A DNA stretch of 64,000 bases from Tolypothrix tenuis PCC 7101 (GCF_002368295.1 NZ_AP018248.1:6809979-6873978), one strand, 5' to 3'. Shown: positions 26,756 through 36,812, numbered from the stretch's first letter. Translations and numbers: made by a program. Notes: generated by a model not told the origin, from the sequence alone.

Positions 26756-28909
26756 TTAAGACAAAGGTAAAATTACATCGATGAGTTTAATGGCGATGAA
26801 AGGTGCAATAATTCCGCCCACACCATAAATAAAAATGTTACGTTTTAATAGTTGATCGGCTGTGAGAGGGCGAAACTTCACGCCTTTAAGAGCTAAAGGA
26901 ATGAGTACAGGGATAATTAAAGCGTTATAAATCAAAGCTGAGATAATTGCCGATTGAGCACTTTTTAACGCCATAATATTCAGTGCGCCAATACCTGCTG
27001 CTGCAAAGATAGTAGGGATAATGGCGAAGTATTTAGCAATATCGTTGGCGATAGAGAAAGTGGTTAACGCCCCACGGGTAATGAGCAATTGTTTACCAAT
27101 AGTCACCAAATCAATTAGCTTGGTGGGGTCAGAGTCTAAGTCCACCATGTTTGCAGCTTCTTTGGCGGCTTGAGTCCCAGAGTTCATGGCTAACCCGACG
27201 TTGGCTTGGGCTAATGCAGGTGCATCGTTAGTACCATCTCCTGTCATTGCCACTAGCTTACCTTGAGATTGTTCGCCACGAATCACGCTAATCTTGTCTT
27301 CTGGTGTAGCTTCGGCAATGAAATCATCAACTCCGGCTTCTTGAGCAATTACACTAGCAGTGATGCGGTTGTCACCTGTGAGCATGATAGTTTTTACACC
27401 CATGCGCCGCAGTTGGTCAAACCTTTCTCTTAAACCAGGTTTGACGATATCTTTGAGATAAATCACGCCGAAAATTTGGTCATCTTGGCAGACTGCTAAG
27501 GGTGTACCACCTAAACGAGAAACTCGCTCATAAGCTGCATCCACATCATCAGGAATACGACCACCGCGAGAACGGACAAAGCCTTTAATCGCATCGACTG
27601 CACCTTTACGGACTTCCTTTCCGTTGGGTAAATTAGTACCACTCATCCGGGTTTTGGCGGAAAATTCCACTCCTTCGGCTTGTTTAGAGTCGAAATCAAC
27701 CCTGACCCCCAAACTATCGGCTAGTGAGACAATTGATCTGCCTTCTGGTGTTTCATCAAATACACTGGCAGCTAAAGCAACTCTGGCTACATCTTGAAGA
27801 GTGTAACTATTTACAGGGATAAACTCATCAGCCATGCGGTTACCCAAGGTAATTGTCCCAGTTTTATCTAAAACTAAGGTGTTAATATCACCGCAAGCTT
27901 CTACTGCCCGTCCAGAGGTGGCAATGACGTTAAATTGGGCAACTCTATCCATCCCAGCAATCCCAATTGCACTGAGCAAACCACCGATAGTTGTGGGTAT
28001 TAAAGCTACCAACAGCGAAATTAAGATAGCAATGCTAGCACCTGCACGTAAACTGTTGCTTGCTTCCGCCCCAAATACAGTACTGATAAAGTTAGCAATG
28101 TAGTTAACAAAGGGCGGCATGGTTGCCACGACAATTAAGAAGACTTGGGTAAGTACGGCTAACAATACTGTTAAGGCAATCTCGTTAGGTGTTTTAGTTC
28201 TTTCAGCCCCTTCCACAAGCGAAATCATCCGGTCAATAAAGCCCTGACCGGGATCGGCGGTGATGCGAATTGTTAATTCATCTGAAAGTAAGCGTGTACC
28301 TCCAGTTACAGAAGAGGCAATATCTGTACCTGGTTGCTTGAGTACAGGCGCAGATTCCCCCGTAATTGCCGACTCATCCACCGAACCGATGCCTTGAATG
28401 ACTTCGCCATCGGCAGGAATCATGTCATTGGCAATGACTTTCACTAAATCATTGCGGCGTAATTCTGTAGAATTAACTTGTTGAATCGTACCATCGGGAA
28501 GAACTTTCCGAGCGATCGTATCAGAACGTGTTGACCTTAAAGAATCTGCTTGGGCTTTACCTCTTCCTTCGGCAACAGCTTCCGCAAAATTAGCAAACAC
28601 CACTGTAAAAAACAGAATTAAGGTAATTAACCCGTTTAACAAGCGTTGCTGATTGACATCTACCTGTAACGTCCCAAATAAACTGGGATTCAGAGTCACT
28701 AAGAAAGTAACAATTGTCCCCACCCACACCACAAACATCACAGGGTTCTTGACAGCAATTCGGGGATGCAGCTTGACAAAGGACTCTTTAATTGCCCTTT
28801 GATAAAGCCCCCGCATATCTGCTTTAGGCGTGTGTCTGCGCGAGTCACGCGTTCCCTGGGGAACACGAGGCGGGCGAGGTGAAGGGGATGAGTCGATATT
28901 AGTTGTCAT
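26756..28909 (-). CDS. kdpB: potassium-transporting ATPase ATP-binding subunit
   Basis: A 717-residue P-type ATPase catalytic subunit. The phosphorylation site is Asp348 in DKTGT, the actuator motif is ESAITGESAPV, the hinge MTGDGTNDAPALAQA is present, and membrane helices lie at about 50-110, 245-320 and 610-710. The N-terminus has an extra Pro/Arg-rich tail of about 30 residues. It couples ATP hydrolysis to K+ transport through KdpA. The kdpA-kdpB intergenic region is 515 bp long and holds a 21-bp repeat array, which is unusual because these genes are normally tightly linked. A 147-bp gap separates it from the KdpF-like gene. Confidence 0.98.
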   Translation of the reverse strand: MTTNIDSSPSPRPPRVPQGTRDSRRHTPKADMRGLYQRAIKESFVKLHPRIAVKNPVMFVVWVGTIVTFLVTLNPSLFGTLQVDVNQQRLLNGLITLILFFTVVFANFAEAVAEGRGKAQADSLRSTRSDTIARKVLPDGTIQQVNSTELRRNDLVKVIANDMIPADGEVIQGIGSVDESAITGESAPVLKQPGTDIASSVTGGTRLLSDELTIRITADPGQGFIDRMISLVEGAERTKTPNEIALTVLLAVLTQVFLIVVATMPPFVNYIANFISTVFGAEASNSLRAGASIAILISLLVALIPTTIGGLLSAIGIAGMDRVAQFNVIATSGRAVEACGDINTLVLDKTGTITLGNRMADEFIPVNSYTLQDVARVALAASVFDETPEGRSIVSLADSLGVRVDFDSKQAEGVEFSAKTRMSGTNLPNGKEVRKGAVDAIKGFVRSRGGRIPDDVDAAYERVSRLGGTPLAVCQDDQIFGVIYLKDIVKPGLRERFDQLRRMGVKTIMLTGDNRITASVIAQEAGVDDFIAEATPEDKISVIRGEQSQGKLVAMTGDGTNDAPALAQANVGLAMNSGTQAAKEAANMVDLDSDPTKLIDLVTIGKQLLITRGALTTFSIANDIAKYFAIIPTIFAAAGIGALNIMALKSAQSAIISALIYNALIIPVLIPLALKGVKFRPLTADQLLKRNIFIYGVGGIIAPFIAIKLIDVILPLS

Positions 28910-28934
28910 AAATTATGGGAACTGAGGAGATAAT

Positions 28935-28968
28935 ACCAATTCAAAATTCAAAATTCAAAATTCAAAAT
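28935..28968. repeat. short AATTCAAA tandem repeat upstream of kdpB
   Basis: The words AATTCAAA repeat four times directly upstream of the kdpB start. The related TTGAATTTTGAATT occurs at 42134-42162. These short AT-rich tandem repeats are common in Nostocales intergenic DNA. Function is unknown; they may space the kdpB ribosome-binding region. Confidence 0.6.
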
Positions 28969-29088
28969 TAAGAATCAAGACAGCACAAACTTTTGGGGCT
29001 GTGCATCTGTCGCATTCTTTTTTCAAAAAGGAAGACAACAGGAGTAGAAAACAAACTGTGTGATAAATTTATGAGGTCTTTTGCTGCC

Positions 29089-29382
29089 TTGAGGCTGATA
29101 GTTGAGCCTTAGAACCTGAACGTCGAGCCTTTGAGGCTGACAGTTGAGCCTTTGAGCCTGAACATTGAGCCTTAGAACCTGAACGTTGAGCCTTTGAAGC
29201 TGACAGTTGAGCCTTAGAACCTGAACATTGAGCCTTTGAGCCTGACGATTGAGCCTTGAAACCTGAAAGTTGCACCTTTGAGCTTGAAAGTTGCGGTTTT
29301 GAGCCTGAGAGTTGCACCTTTGAGCTTGAACATTGCGGCTTTGATGTCGGAAGTTGCACCTTTGAGCCTGAAAGTTACACCT
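29089..29382. repeat. array of fourteen 21-bp repeats between kdpA and kdpB
   Basis: Fourteen 21-bp units with consensus like TTGAGCCTGAAAGTTGAGCCT run from 29089 to 29382 without slippage. Unit variants alternate (TTGAGCCT, TTGAGGCT, TAGAACCT, TTGAGCTT). Because 21 is a multiple of three, several frames stay open: the kdp-sense strand gives LSGSKAQ- or FRLKGAT-type heptapeptides, and the opposite strand gives ESCTFEL-type ones. No convincing start and ribosome site precede any of them, so I call a repeat and not a gene. It sits inside the kdp operon. Confidence 0.92.
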
Positions 29383-29445
29383 TTAAAACCAATGCCCAAT
29401 GCCCCATGCCCCATGCCCTATGCCCTATCCCCCATGCCCTAGATA
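29383..29445. repeat. STRR heptanucleotide repeat overlapping the kdpA stop
   Basis: About eight heptads of the type ATGCCC(A/C/T) run into the end of kdpA. On the minus strand they read GGGCATG, and they encode the last KdpA residues LGHGG and the stop codon. STRR heptads of this kind are a known feature of heterocystous cyanobacterial genomes. Confidence 0.8.
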
Positions 29446-31167
29446 AAAAGCTTCACCGATGGGGCCAAATGCTAGAACTGGGAAGAATGTCAGTGCACCA
29501 AGGATTAAAATTACGCCTGCGGTTACGCCTGTAAATAGTCCGGTGTCAGTTCGTAATGTGCCAACGTTGAAAGGAACTTGCTTTTTGCGGGACATACTAT
29601 CTGCTAATAACAGCAAACCGATAATGGGGATGTAGCGTCCAGCCAGGAGACTGAAGCAAGTACTCAGGTTCCACCACAAAGCAGTTGCGGTAGTTTTTGC
29701 ACCAGTGGCGATCGCTATTGGTGAGGGTTGAGAATCGCCTAAGCCTTCAAATCCCGAACCATTATTAGCTGCTGCGGAGGCATATTCGTAAATGACTTGG
29801 GCAAAACCATGAAAGCCGGGGTTGCTAATTCCTGCTAATTGGTCAGGAAATGCTAAAGCGATGCCGGCAGGAATCATAATGGCAATGGGATGAACTAAGA
29901 GAATCAAAAAACTCGCCAGTACCACTTCCCGCTTTTCGATTTTGCGTCCCAGAAATTCTGGTGTACGCCCTACCATTAAACCTGTAGCAAATACTGCCAA
30001 AATCAAGTAAGCAAATAAGTAAGCTGTGCCTGTACCTTGTCCACCCCAAATAATTTGCAGAAACATATTTGACAGGGTGACAAAACCACCGTTAGGCATA
30101 AAAGAGTCATGCATACTGTTAACAGCACCAGTCATTGTGCCTGTTGTCACTGTGGCAAACAGCGCTGACTGCGCCCAACCAAACCGCACTTCTTTACCTT
30201 CTAGATTTGGTTGCGTATTTCCCAGCAGTGCATTGACTGCCGGATTACCGTTATATTCTCCAATAGCATTAATAATTACAAATGCTATGAAGATTACAGC
30301 CACCATCCCGTAGACTAACCAAGCTTGTTTGGTGTTGTTAGCAAACAAGCCATAGGTATAAATCAGAGATGTGGGTATGGAAATCATCGCCACAATCAAA
30401 ATTAAGTTAGAAAACCCATTGGGATTTTCAAAAGGATGTGCTGAGTTGATAGCGAAAAAGCCGCCGCCGTTTTCTCCTAATTGCTTGATGATTTCAAAAT
30501 GAGCCACCGGGCCGCGTGCGATCGCCTGACTAATGTTAGGGTCTTCTAAGGTGGGTAATACAACTGCCCCTGCTAAGGTTTCGGGAACACCCGCCGCCAT
30601 CAAAGCAATACCGCCGACAATACAAATAGGTAGCAAAACCCGCGTAATTGTGCGAATTAAATCTACATAGAAATTGCCCAAAGGTCTACCAGTCAACCCC
30701 CGAATAAAAGCAATTCCTACCGCCAACCCTGTGGCGGCTGAGGTGAACATATGATATCCCAGCCCCCACATTTGACTGGCATAGCTCAGATAAGTTTCAC
30801 CAGAATAATGCTGCTGGTTGGTGTTAGTAATAAAGGATATGGTTGTGTGTAATGCTGTATCCCAAGTAGGCGCACCTATCTTAGTAGGATTAAAGGGCAA
30901 CCATCCTTGGCTCATAATAATGAAGAATATCAGCAACCCCATCACCACATTGCTGTACAGAATAGCTCTTGCATACTGCCATCCTGTCATATCTTCTTTT
31001 GTGGCAACACCAACCAAAGAATAAAGTATTCGTTCAATTGGGTTTAAAACTGAGTCAAGAAAAGTGCGCTGTTCTTGATAGACACGCGCCATATATCGCC
31101 CAAAAAAGGGAGTAATTACTACCACAATTAATAGCGTTAATGCTATTTGAATCCATCCTTGTAGCAT
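29425..31167 (-). CDS. kdpA: potassium-transporting ATPase potassium-binding subunit
   Basis: A 580-residue channel-like subunit with about ten transmembrane helices, derived from the SKT family. Visible K+-filter-like segments include TNTNQQHYSGE, GENGGGFFAINSAHPFENP, and SNNGSGFEGLG-like (AANNGSGFEGLG). The N-terminus MLQGWIQIALTLLIVV and IERILYSLVGV are typical. It forms the K+ entry path of KdpFABC. It is the first gene of the operon, and its C-terminus (FYLGHGG) is encoded by STRR DNA, so the tail has been altered by repeat insertion. Kdp is normally induced by K+ limitation; no kdpDE pair follows. Confidence 0.98.
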   Translation of the reverse strand: MLQGWIQIALTLLIVVVITPFFGRYMARVYQEQRTFLDSVLNPIERILYSLVGVATKEDMTGWQYARAILYSNVVMGLLIFFIIMSQGWLPFNPTKIGAPTWDTALHTTISFITNTNQQHYSGETYLSYASQMWGLGYHMFTSAATGLAVGIAFIRGLTGRPLGNFYVDLIRTITRVLLPICIVGGIALMAAGVPETLAGAVVLPTLEDPNISQAIARGPVAHFEIIKQLGENGGGFFAINSAHPFENPNGFSNLILIVAMISIPTSLIYTYGLFANNTKQAWLVYGMVAVIFIAFVIINAIGEYNGNPAVNALLGNTQPNLEGKEVRFGWAQSALFATVTTGTMTGAVNSMHDSFMPNGGFVTLSNMFLQIIWGGQGTGTAYLFAYLILAVFATGLMVGRTPEFLGRKIEKREVVLASFLILLVHPIAIMIPAGIALAFPDQLAGISNPGFHGFAQVIYEYASAAANNGSGFEGLGDSQPSPIAIATGAKTTATALWWNLSTCFSLLAGRYIPIIGLLLLADSMSRKKQVPFNVGTLRTDTGLFTGVTAGVILILGALTFFPVLAFGPIGEAFYLGHGG

Positions 31168-31557
31168 GAGTTATACCAATTGATAATTCTTAATTCGTAA
31201 TTTTTCATACAAATTGTTAATTTACTTCCATCATCAATTGGCTTTTGAGAAAATACAAGATATAGAAGATATAAAAACAAGTTTATTTTTGATTTAGGGA
31301 GCGTTTATTATTTCTATATCTAGCGTTTAGAGCGTTTAGATAAGTAACTAAACAAAAATATTCACAGCTTTAAATTGCATCATTTTCATGTTGGTAAAAG
31401 CTGTAAGCTCTCTCCCTTGCGCCCTGCCCCCTGCCCCCCTGCAGCGTCAATATGCTTTCTTATATGCTTAGACAGCTTATCTTTAGGCTGGGCATTGCCG
31501 ACATAAATCTTGCCTCTTTAGAATGAAATTAATAGTTAAATTGCTGTGGAGCAAAAT
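31168..31557. other. divergent region between kdpA and the Uma2 gene
   Basis: The region holds the kdp promoter on the minus strand and the Uma2 promoter on the plus strand. It is AT-rich except for a C-rich STRR-like patch at about 31410-31445. No operator or RNA element is evident. Confidence 0.4.
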
Positions 31558-32259
31558 ATGATTACACGCCCTAACGCAATTATCATTCCTCTCTCAACCC
31601 TTCCACCTTTAGAAAACGGTGATAAACTTACCCGCGCTGAATTTGAGCGTCGTTATCATGCTATGCCGGAAGTGAAAAAAGCGGAACTCATTGAAGGAAC
31701 TGTATATATGGCATCTCCATTACGAGTTACAGGTCATGGTGAACCCCATGCTGATATTATTACTTGGTTGGGACTTTACAAAGTGGCTACACCAGGCGTT
31801 AAACTCGCTGATAATTCCACTGTACGCCTAGATGCAGATAACGAACCTCAACCAGATGTCTGTTTAAGAATCGCTAACGGGGGACAAACGTGTGTTAGCG
31901 ATGATGACTATATCGAAGGTGCGCCAGAGTTAATTGTGGAAATTGCAGCTAGTAGTGTTTCTTTAGATTTACACGACAAGTTAAAAGTATACCGTCGCAA
32001 TCAAGTACAAGAATATTTAGTTTGGCGAGTTTATGACGGTGAATTTGATTGGTTTAAGTTACAAGAAGGCGAATATATAAAGCTTACACCTAATGCTGAT
32101 GGTGTGATTTGTTCCCAAATATTTCCGGGTTTATGGTTAGAAAAAGCGGCATTATTAACCGGAAATTTAGCTAGAGTCTTAGAAGTTTTACAGCAAGGTT
32201 TGACAAGTGTAGAACACCAGAGTTTTGTAGAAAATCTCAGGATAAAGGATGAAGTATGA
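31558..32259 (+). CDS. Uma2-family (DUF820) putative restriction endonuclease-like protein
   Basis: A 233-residue protein with the PD-(D/E)XK-like pattern of Uma2/DUF820: RYHAMPEVKKAELIEGTVYMASP near the N-terminus, then LDADNEPQPDVCLRI, APELIVEIAASSVSLDLHDK and the segment KVYRRNQVQEYLVWRV. These families are greatly expanded in cyanobacteria; a nuclease fold is predicted, but the biological role is unknown. I start at ATG 31558 because GTGGAG sits 5 nt upstream as ribosome-binding site; a GTG at 31546 overlaps that site. It is followed after 55 bp of STRR-containing DNA by a histidine kinase. Confidence 0.88.
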   Translation: MITRPNAIIIPLSTLPPLENGDKLTRAEFERRYHAMPEVKKAELIEGTVYMASPLRVTGHGEPHADIITWLGLYKVATPGVKLADNSTVRLDADNEPQPDVCLRIANGGQTCVSDDDYIEGAPELIVEIAASSVSLDLHDKLKVYRRNQVQEYLVWRVYDGEFDWFKLQEGEYIKLTPNADGVICSQIFPGLWLEKAALLTGNLARVLEVLQQGLTSVEHQSFVENLRIKDEV

Positions 32260-32265
32260 AGGATA

Positions 32266-32314
32266 GCTGACAAATGCCCAATGCCCAATGCCCCATGCCC
32301 AATGCCCCATTCCA
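32266..32314. repeat. STRR heptanucleotide repeat before the histidine kinase
   Basis: Five to six heptads of the type ATGCCCA/ATGCCCC lie just after the Uma2 stop and directly before the kinase ATG at 32315. They generate a spurious upstream start (MPHAQCPIP). No Shine-Dalgarno sequence remains in front of the kinase, so its translation may depend on the unusual context. Confidence 0.75.
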
Positions 32315-33418
32315 ATGAAACTATTTTCTGCGAAATTACTATCTAATAACTCCCAATTGAGCAGATTGACAGTCATATCAAGCCTGTTTGTTGCTGTCAT
32401 GCTGATGGAGTTTTCTACACCAACTGAATATGTATTTGGCTATCTTTATACAGGGCCAATATTATTAACAAACTCATGGTTTGGGGGGATTGCAACCTTA
32501 CAAGCAACCTTGATTGCTGTATGCTTAACGATTTTAAATCTTTGGTTACCAGAGGGTGGAGTGATCAAAGCATCCACAATTGCCAGTCGTGCGATCGCTT
32601 CAATGGCGTTGATCGTCACAGGTATTTTAAGCGATCGCCTGCGTCGTTCTCAAGATGCGATCGCCCTCACCCGTGCCAAGCTAGAATCGCAAGAGGAATT
32701 AGTCAAACTCCGAGAAGATTTCGCCTCAACGCTTACCCATGATTTAAAAACACCATTGCTAGGTGCAATTGAAACTATCAAAGCCTTTCAACAAGAAAAA
32801 TTTGGCCCGGTATTACCAACCCAGCAACAAGTCTTAGCCACAATGGCGCGCAGCCACCAAACTTCCCTACAACTTTTAGAAACTTTATTAGATATCTATC
32901 GCAACGATACTGAAGGCTTAAAGCTGGACTTAGCACCTGTAGATTTAACCAACTTAGCTGAAGATGCATCTAGTAGTTTAATCGAATTAGCTGCTAATCG
33001 TCGTGTTCATCTCTCGATGAGTTATGGTGATTCTGATTGGCGACGTGCATTGTGGGTTCAAGGTGATGCACTGCAACTCCAAAGAGTTTTTAATAATCTG
33101 TTATTGAATGCAATTAATCATTCCCGGCGGGGTGCAAGGGTAGAAGTAGTTTTAGAAACCCAAGCCTCTTACCAAGTAGTCAAAATTTTGGATACAGGTG
33201 CAGGTATTGCGCCAGAAGAGTTTCCTTATTTATTTGAACGATTTTACCAAGGACATAGCGATCGCCAAGCCAAAGGTTCAGGATTAGGGCTTTACCTATC
33301 TCGGCAAATTATTGAAGCTCACGGAGGTATAATTTGGGCAGAGAACAAAGTACCCACTGGTGCGATGTTTGCTTTCAAACTGCCTGTTTACCCATTTCAA
33401 TCTGCTGTTACTGTGTGA
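32315..33418 (+). CDS. membrane sensor histidine kinase
   Basis: A 367-residue kinase. The N-terminal third has about four transmembrane helices (between residues 15 and 110, e.g. LTVISSLFVAVMLMEF and IASRAIASMALIVTGIL) with little outside loop, so it likely senses a membrane or internal signal. HisKA has the phospho-accepting His in STLTHDLKTPL, and HATPase has NNLLLNAINHS, DTGAGI and GSGLGLYLS. Its stop is 1 bp before the start of a NarL-type response regulator, so they form a cognate pair. It lies divergent from kdpA, which makes a link to potassium status possible but unproven. Confidence 0.93.
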   Translation: MKLFSAKLLSNNSQLSRLTVISSLFVAVMLMEFSTPTEYVFGYLYTGPILLTNSWFGGIATLQATLIAVCLTILNLWLPEGGVIKASTIASRAIASMALIVTGILSDRLRRSQDAIALTRAKLESQEELVKLREDFASTLTHDLKTPLLGAIETIKAFQQEKFGPVLPTQQQVLATMARSHQTSLQLLETLLDIYRNDTEGLKLDLAPVDLTNLAEDASSSLIELAANRRVHLSMSYGDSDWRRALWVQGDALQLQRVFNNLLLNAINHSRRGARVEVVLETQASYQVVKILDTGAGIAPEEFPYLFERFYQGHSDRQAKGSGLGLYLSRQIIEAHGGIIWAENKVPTGAMFAFKLPVYPFQSAVTV

Positions 33419-33419
33419 A

Positions 33420-34112
33420 ATGTCCTCTACCCCAATCAAAATTCTCCTTGTCGAGGACGATGAACTCTTCCGCTTGGGTTTGCGCGTACGATTGCAACAA
33501 GAACCAGGGTTAGAGATTATCGCTGAGGCTGAAGATGGTGAAACAGCTATCGAGTTAGTTAAGCAAACACTTCTAGATGTGGTGCTATTAGATGTGGGTT
33601 TACCAGGGATTGGCGGCATCGAAGCTTGCAGACAAATTAAGCAGCAAAATCCCTCACTACCAATCTTAGTTCTCACTTCGCATTCCCAAAAGCCGCTAAT
33701 TACCCGATTAATTGAAGCAGGCGCGCAAGGCTACTGTCTCAAAGGAATTGCGGCAGAAAAATTAGTGTTAGCACTGCGTTCCGTCGCCGCAGGTGCTTCA
33801 TGGTGGGATGCAACTGCAACCCAAGAAATTCGTTCTTCTTTGACTGCTGAACCATCACCATCTGAATTAGAAAGCATCACAAAGCCTTCCAATCCCCTAA
33901 CTGTACGCGAACAGGAAATTCTATCGCTATTAGCTGCTGGTAAAACTAATCAAGAAATTGCTCATGCACTATATATTGCACCGGGAACAGTGCGAGTTCA
34001 TATCCATGCGATTTTACAGAAATTAGAAGTGAGCGATCGCACTCAAGCTGTGATTGTTGCTTTACAAAAACAGTTAATCAAAAGTAGCTCTGAGGCTAAC
34101 AAAATTTTATAG
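33420..34112 (+). CDS. NarL/LuxR-family response regulator
   Basis: A 230-residue regulator. The receiver (about 1-120) has VEDDELFRLG, the phospho-acceptor Asp in LLDVGLPG, LTSHS and CLKG, and the C-terminal LuxR-type helix-turn-helix (about 155-220) has LTVREQEILSLLAAGKTNQ and GTVRVHIHAIL. It should bind DNA as a phosphorylated dimer. The start at 33420 follows the kinase stop by 1 bp; the longer frame runs into the kinase coding region. Its target genes are unknown; the divergent kdp operon and its own operon are candidates. Confidence 0.94.
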   Translation: MSSTPIKILLVEDDELFRLGLRVRLQQEPGLEIIAEAEDGETAIELVKQTLLDVVLLDVGLPGIGGIEACRQIKQQNPSLPILVLTSHSQKPLITRLIEAGAQGYCLKGIAAEKLVLALRSVAAGASWWDATATQEIRSSLTAEPSPSELESITKPSNPLTVREQEILSLLAAGKTNQEIAHALYIAPGTVRVHIHAILQKLEVSDRTQAVIVALQKQLIKSSSEANKIL

Positions 34113-34122
34113 TGTACAGCAA

Positions 34123-34196
<74 letters not shown>

Positions 34197-34856
34197 GTAA
34201 CACACGATTAATGAATATAGCAGATCTATTTACTATAGGCAAGCAATTTTTGCGATCGCCTGAAAATTTACCCACTCATCTACACTCCATTTGTTGTCTA
34301 TTTTGTCAATGAGTAAATATTCAACCTCACCTTGATGATATTTCTCAAAATATGGTTCTGAAATATAGCGAAAGATAAATATTTAATATTCTGAAAAATC
34401 AGTATCATGAGATACTTCGCCATTTAAATAGATTGTGATAAATATTTCTGGGATAAATATGTTGAATATAAACTGGAAAAATTGACTAATTCACTGACTA
34501 TTTAGCAAATTATTGTCTTTGGCTGTTGATTTATTTTCACAATAATTTCAAAGGTTTGCCAGCAGGGTAAGCAGGTAATTATACGGTAAAGCTAGTAAAA
34601 AAATATGGTGATGAATGCATTCCTGCCAGCAACTTTTATTACATTTTGTTAAATTAAATAGAGCCAACCTTCCCCAACTTCTTGTTGAGAACGATGGGGT
34701 TGTTTATCAATCAGGAAATTAATAGTAAAACATGGGCAATTATCGAATGACTTTTTGAGACAGCAAGTTATTTTAAGTATGCTTCTGCAAGCAACATTAC
34801 CGTGGGAAAATCAAAGAATATTCAGAAGTAGAGATTAGAGAGGAAAACCCTATAAT
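34197..34856. other. intergenic region upstream of dxs
   Basis: This AT-rich region has no gene visible. It must contain the dxs promoter and the tRNA-Val promoter. GAGAGGA (about 13 nt before the dxs ATG) is the only ribosome-binding-like element. No riboswitch or RNA gene is recognised. Confidence 0.4.
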
Positions 34857-36764
34857 ATGCATCTGAGCGAAATCACCCATCCTAACCAGTTGCACGGTTT
34901 ATCGATTCGGCAGCTACAACAGATTGCGCGTCAAATCCGAGATAAGCACTTACAAACAGTAGCAGCAACTGGGGGACACCTGGGGCCAGGTTTGGGTGTT
35001 GTAGAGTTAACTTTAGGGCTTTACCAGACACTGGACTTAGATCGGGATAAAGTTATTTGGGATGTAGGGCACCAAGCTTATCCCCATAAACTAATTACAG
35101 GTCGTTACAGCAACTTCCACACTTTGAGGCAAAAAGAGGGAATTGCTGGTTATCTCAAACGGTGTGAAAGCAAGTTCGATCACTTTGGTGCAGGACATGC
35201 TTCTACCAGTATCTCAGCAGCTTTGGGTATGGCTTTAGCCCGTGATTTAAAAGGGGAAAAATTTAAAGCCGTAGCTGTAATTGGTGATGGTGCTTTAACT
35301 GGTGGGATGGCCCTAGAAGCCATCAACCATGCAGGACACTTGCCAAAAACTAACCTATTAGTTGTTCTCAATGACAACGAGATGTCTATCTCGCCCAATG
35401 TGGGTGCAATTCCCCGCTACCTGAATAAAATGCGTCTCAGCCCACCTGTGCAGTTTATTAAGGATAATTTTGAGGAACAATTCAAGCATATTCCTTTTGT
35501 TGGTGAATCCTTATCTCCGGAACTGGGACGCATCAAAGAAGGGATGAAGCGGCTGGCGGTTCCCAAAGTTGGGGCTGTTTTTGAAGAACTCGGCTTTACC
35601 TATATTGGGCCAGTAGATGGGCATAATTTAGAAGAATTAATTGCTACCTTCCAACAAGCACATCAGATCCCAGGGCCAGTTTTGGTGCACGTAGCGACTG
35701 TCAAAGGCAAAGGTTATGAACTTGCCGAACAAGACCAAGTTGGCTACCATGCTCAAAATCCTTTCAATCTCACAACTGGTAAAGCGATTCCTTCTAGCAA
35801 GCCTAAACCACCTGCTTATGCTAAAGTCTTTGCCCACACTTTAGTTAAACTCGCTGAACAAAACCCCAAAATTATCGGGATTACGGCGGCGATGGCTACA
35901 GGTACAGGTTTAGATAAACTCCAAGCTAAATTACCCAATCAATATATTGATGTTGGTATTGCCGAACAGCACGCCGTTACTTTAGCGGCTGCACTTGCTA
36001 GTGAAGGGATGCGCCCCGTAGCCGCTATCTACTCTACTTTCTTGCAACGCGCTTACGACCAGATTATTCATGATGTCTGCATTCAAAACCTGCCTGTATT
36101 TTTCTGTTTAGACAGGGCGGGAATTGTGGGTGCTGATGGCCCCACCCATCAAGGTATGTATGACATTGCTTATCTGCGTTGTATTCCTAACATGGTCTTG
36201 ATGGCACCCAAAGACGAAGCTGAACTACAACGGATGATTGTCACAGGTATTAACTATACCAAAGGTGCGATCGCTATGCGTTTCCCCCGTGGTAATGGCC
36301 ATGGCGTACCCTTGATGGAAGAAGGCTGGGAACCTTTAGAAATCGGTAAAGCCGAAATTCTCCGCACCGGGGATGATGTGTTAATTCTCGGCTATGGCAC
36401 AATGGTTTACCCCAGTATGCAAGCTGCAGAAATTCTCAGCGAACATGGTATTGAAGCTACTGTAGTTAATGCTCGTTTCGCTAAACCATTAGATACTGAG
36501 TTAATTTTGCCATTAGCTAAGAAAATTGGTCGCGTCGTCACCTTAGAAGAAGGCTGCGTCATGGGTGGCTTTGGTTCTGCGGTAGCTGAAGCTTTACTTG
36601 ATGCTGATGTTGTCGTTCCCGTGAAGCGCATCGGTGTCCCAGATATCTTAGTAGATCATGCGACACCAGATGAATCTAAGGCTGAATTAGGTTTAACTAG
36701 CCATCAAATCGCAGAAAGAGTTTTGCAAGCTTTCTTTGAGCGGCAACTATCTACTGTTAGCTAG
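34857..36764 (+). CDS. dxs: 1-deoxy-D-xylulose-5-phosphate synthase
   Basis: A 635-residue thiamine-diphosphate enzyme that condenses pyruvate and glyceraldehyde 3-phosphate in the first step of the MEP pathway for isoprenoids, including carotenoids and the phytyl tail of chlorophyll. The TPP motif is GDGALTGGMALEAINHAG with DNE downstream. Other conserved blocks are GHQAYPHKLITGR near the N-terminus, AEQHAVTLAAALA in the pyrimidine domain, and DRAGIVGADGPTHQG. The length and order are normal. It is alone, between a long upstream region and its own terminator. Confidence 0.98.
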   Translation: MHLSEITHPNQLHGLSIRQLQQIARQIRDKHLQTVAATGGHLGPGLGVVELTLGLYQTLDLDRDKVIWDVGHQAYPHKLITGRYSNFHTLRQKEGIAGYLKRCESKFDHFGAGHASTSISAALGMALARDLKGEKFKAVAVIGDGALTGGMALEAINHAGHLPKTNLLVVLNDNEMSISPNVGAIPRYLNKMRLSPPVQFIKDNFEEQFKHIPFVGESLSPELGRIKEGMKRLAVPKVGAVFEELGFTYIGPVDGHNLEELIATFQQAHQIPGPVLVHVATVKGKGYELAEQDQVGYHAQNPFNLTTGKAIPSSKPKPPAYAKVFAHTLVKLAEQNPKIIGITAAMATGTGLDKLQAKLPNQYIDVGIAEQHAVTLAAALASEGMRPVAAIYSTFLQRAYDQIIHDVCIQNLPVFFCLDRAGIVGADGPTHQGMYDIAYLRCIPNMVLMAPKDEAELQRMIVTGINYTKGAIAMRFPRGNGHGVPLMEEGWEPLEIGKAEILRTGDDVLILGYGTMVYPSMQAAEILSEHGIEATVVNARFAKPLDTELILPLAKKIGRVVTLEEGCVMGGFGSAVAEALLDADVVVPVKRIGVPDILVDHATPDESKAELGLTSHQIAERVLQAFFERQLSTVS

Positions 36765-36812
36765 TTAATTGTTACCGAGAATTACTGAATTAATCAAGGA
36801 TAATAGCTATAA

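Noticed and set aside
29069..29359. 96-codon frame rich in SKAQLS heptapeptides
   Set aside because: The GTG start has no proper Shine-Dalgarno sequence and the opposite strand is equally open, so coding cannot be supported.
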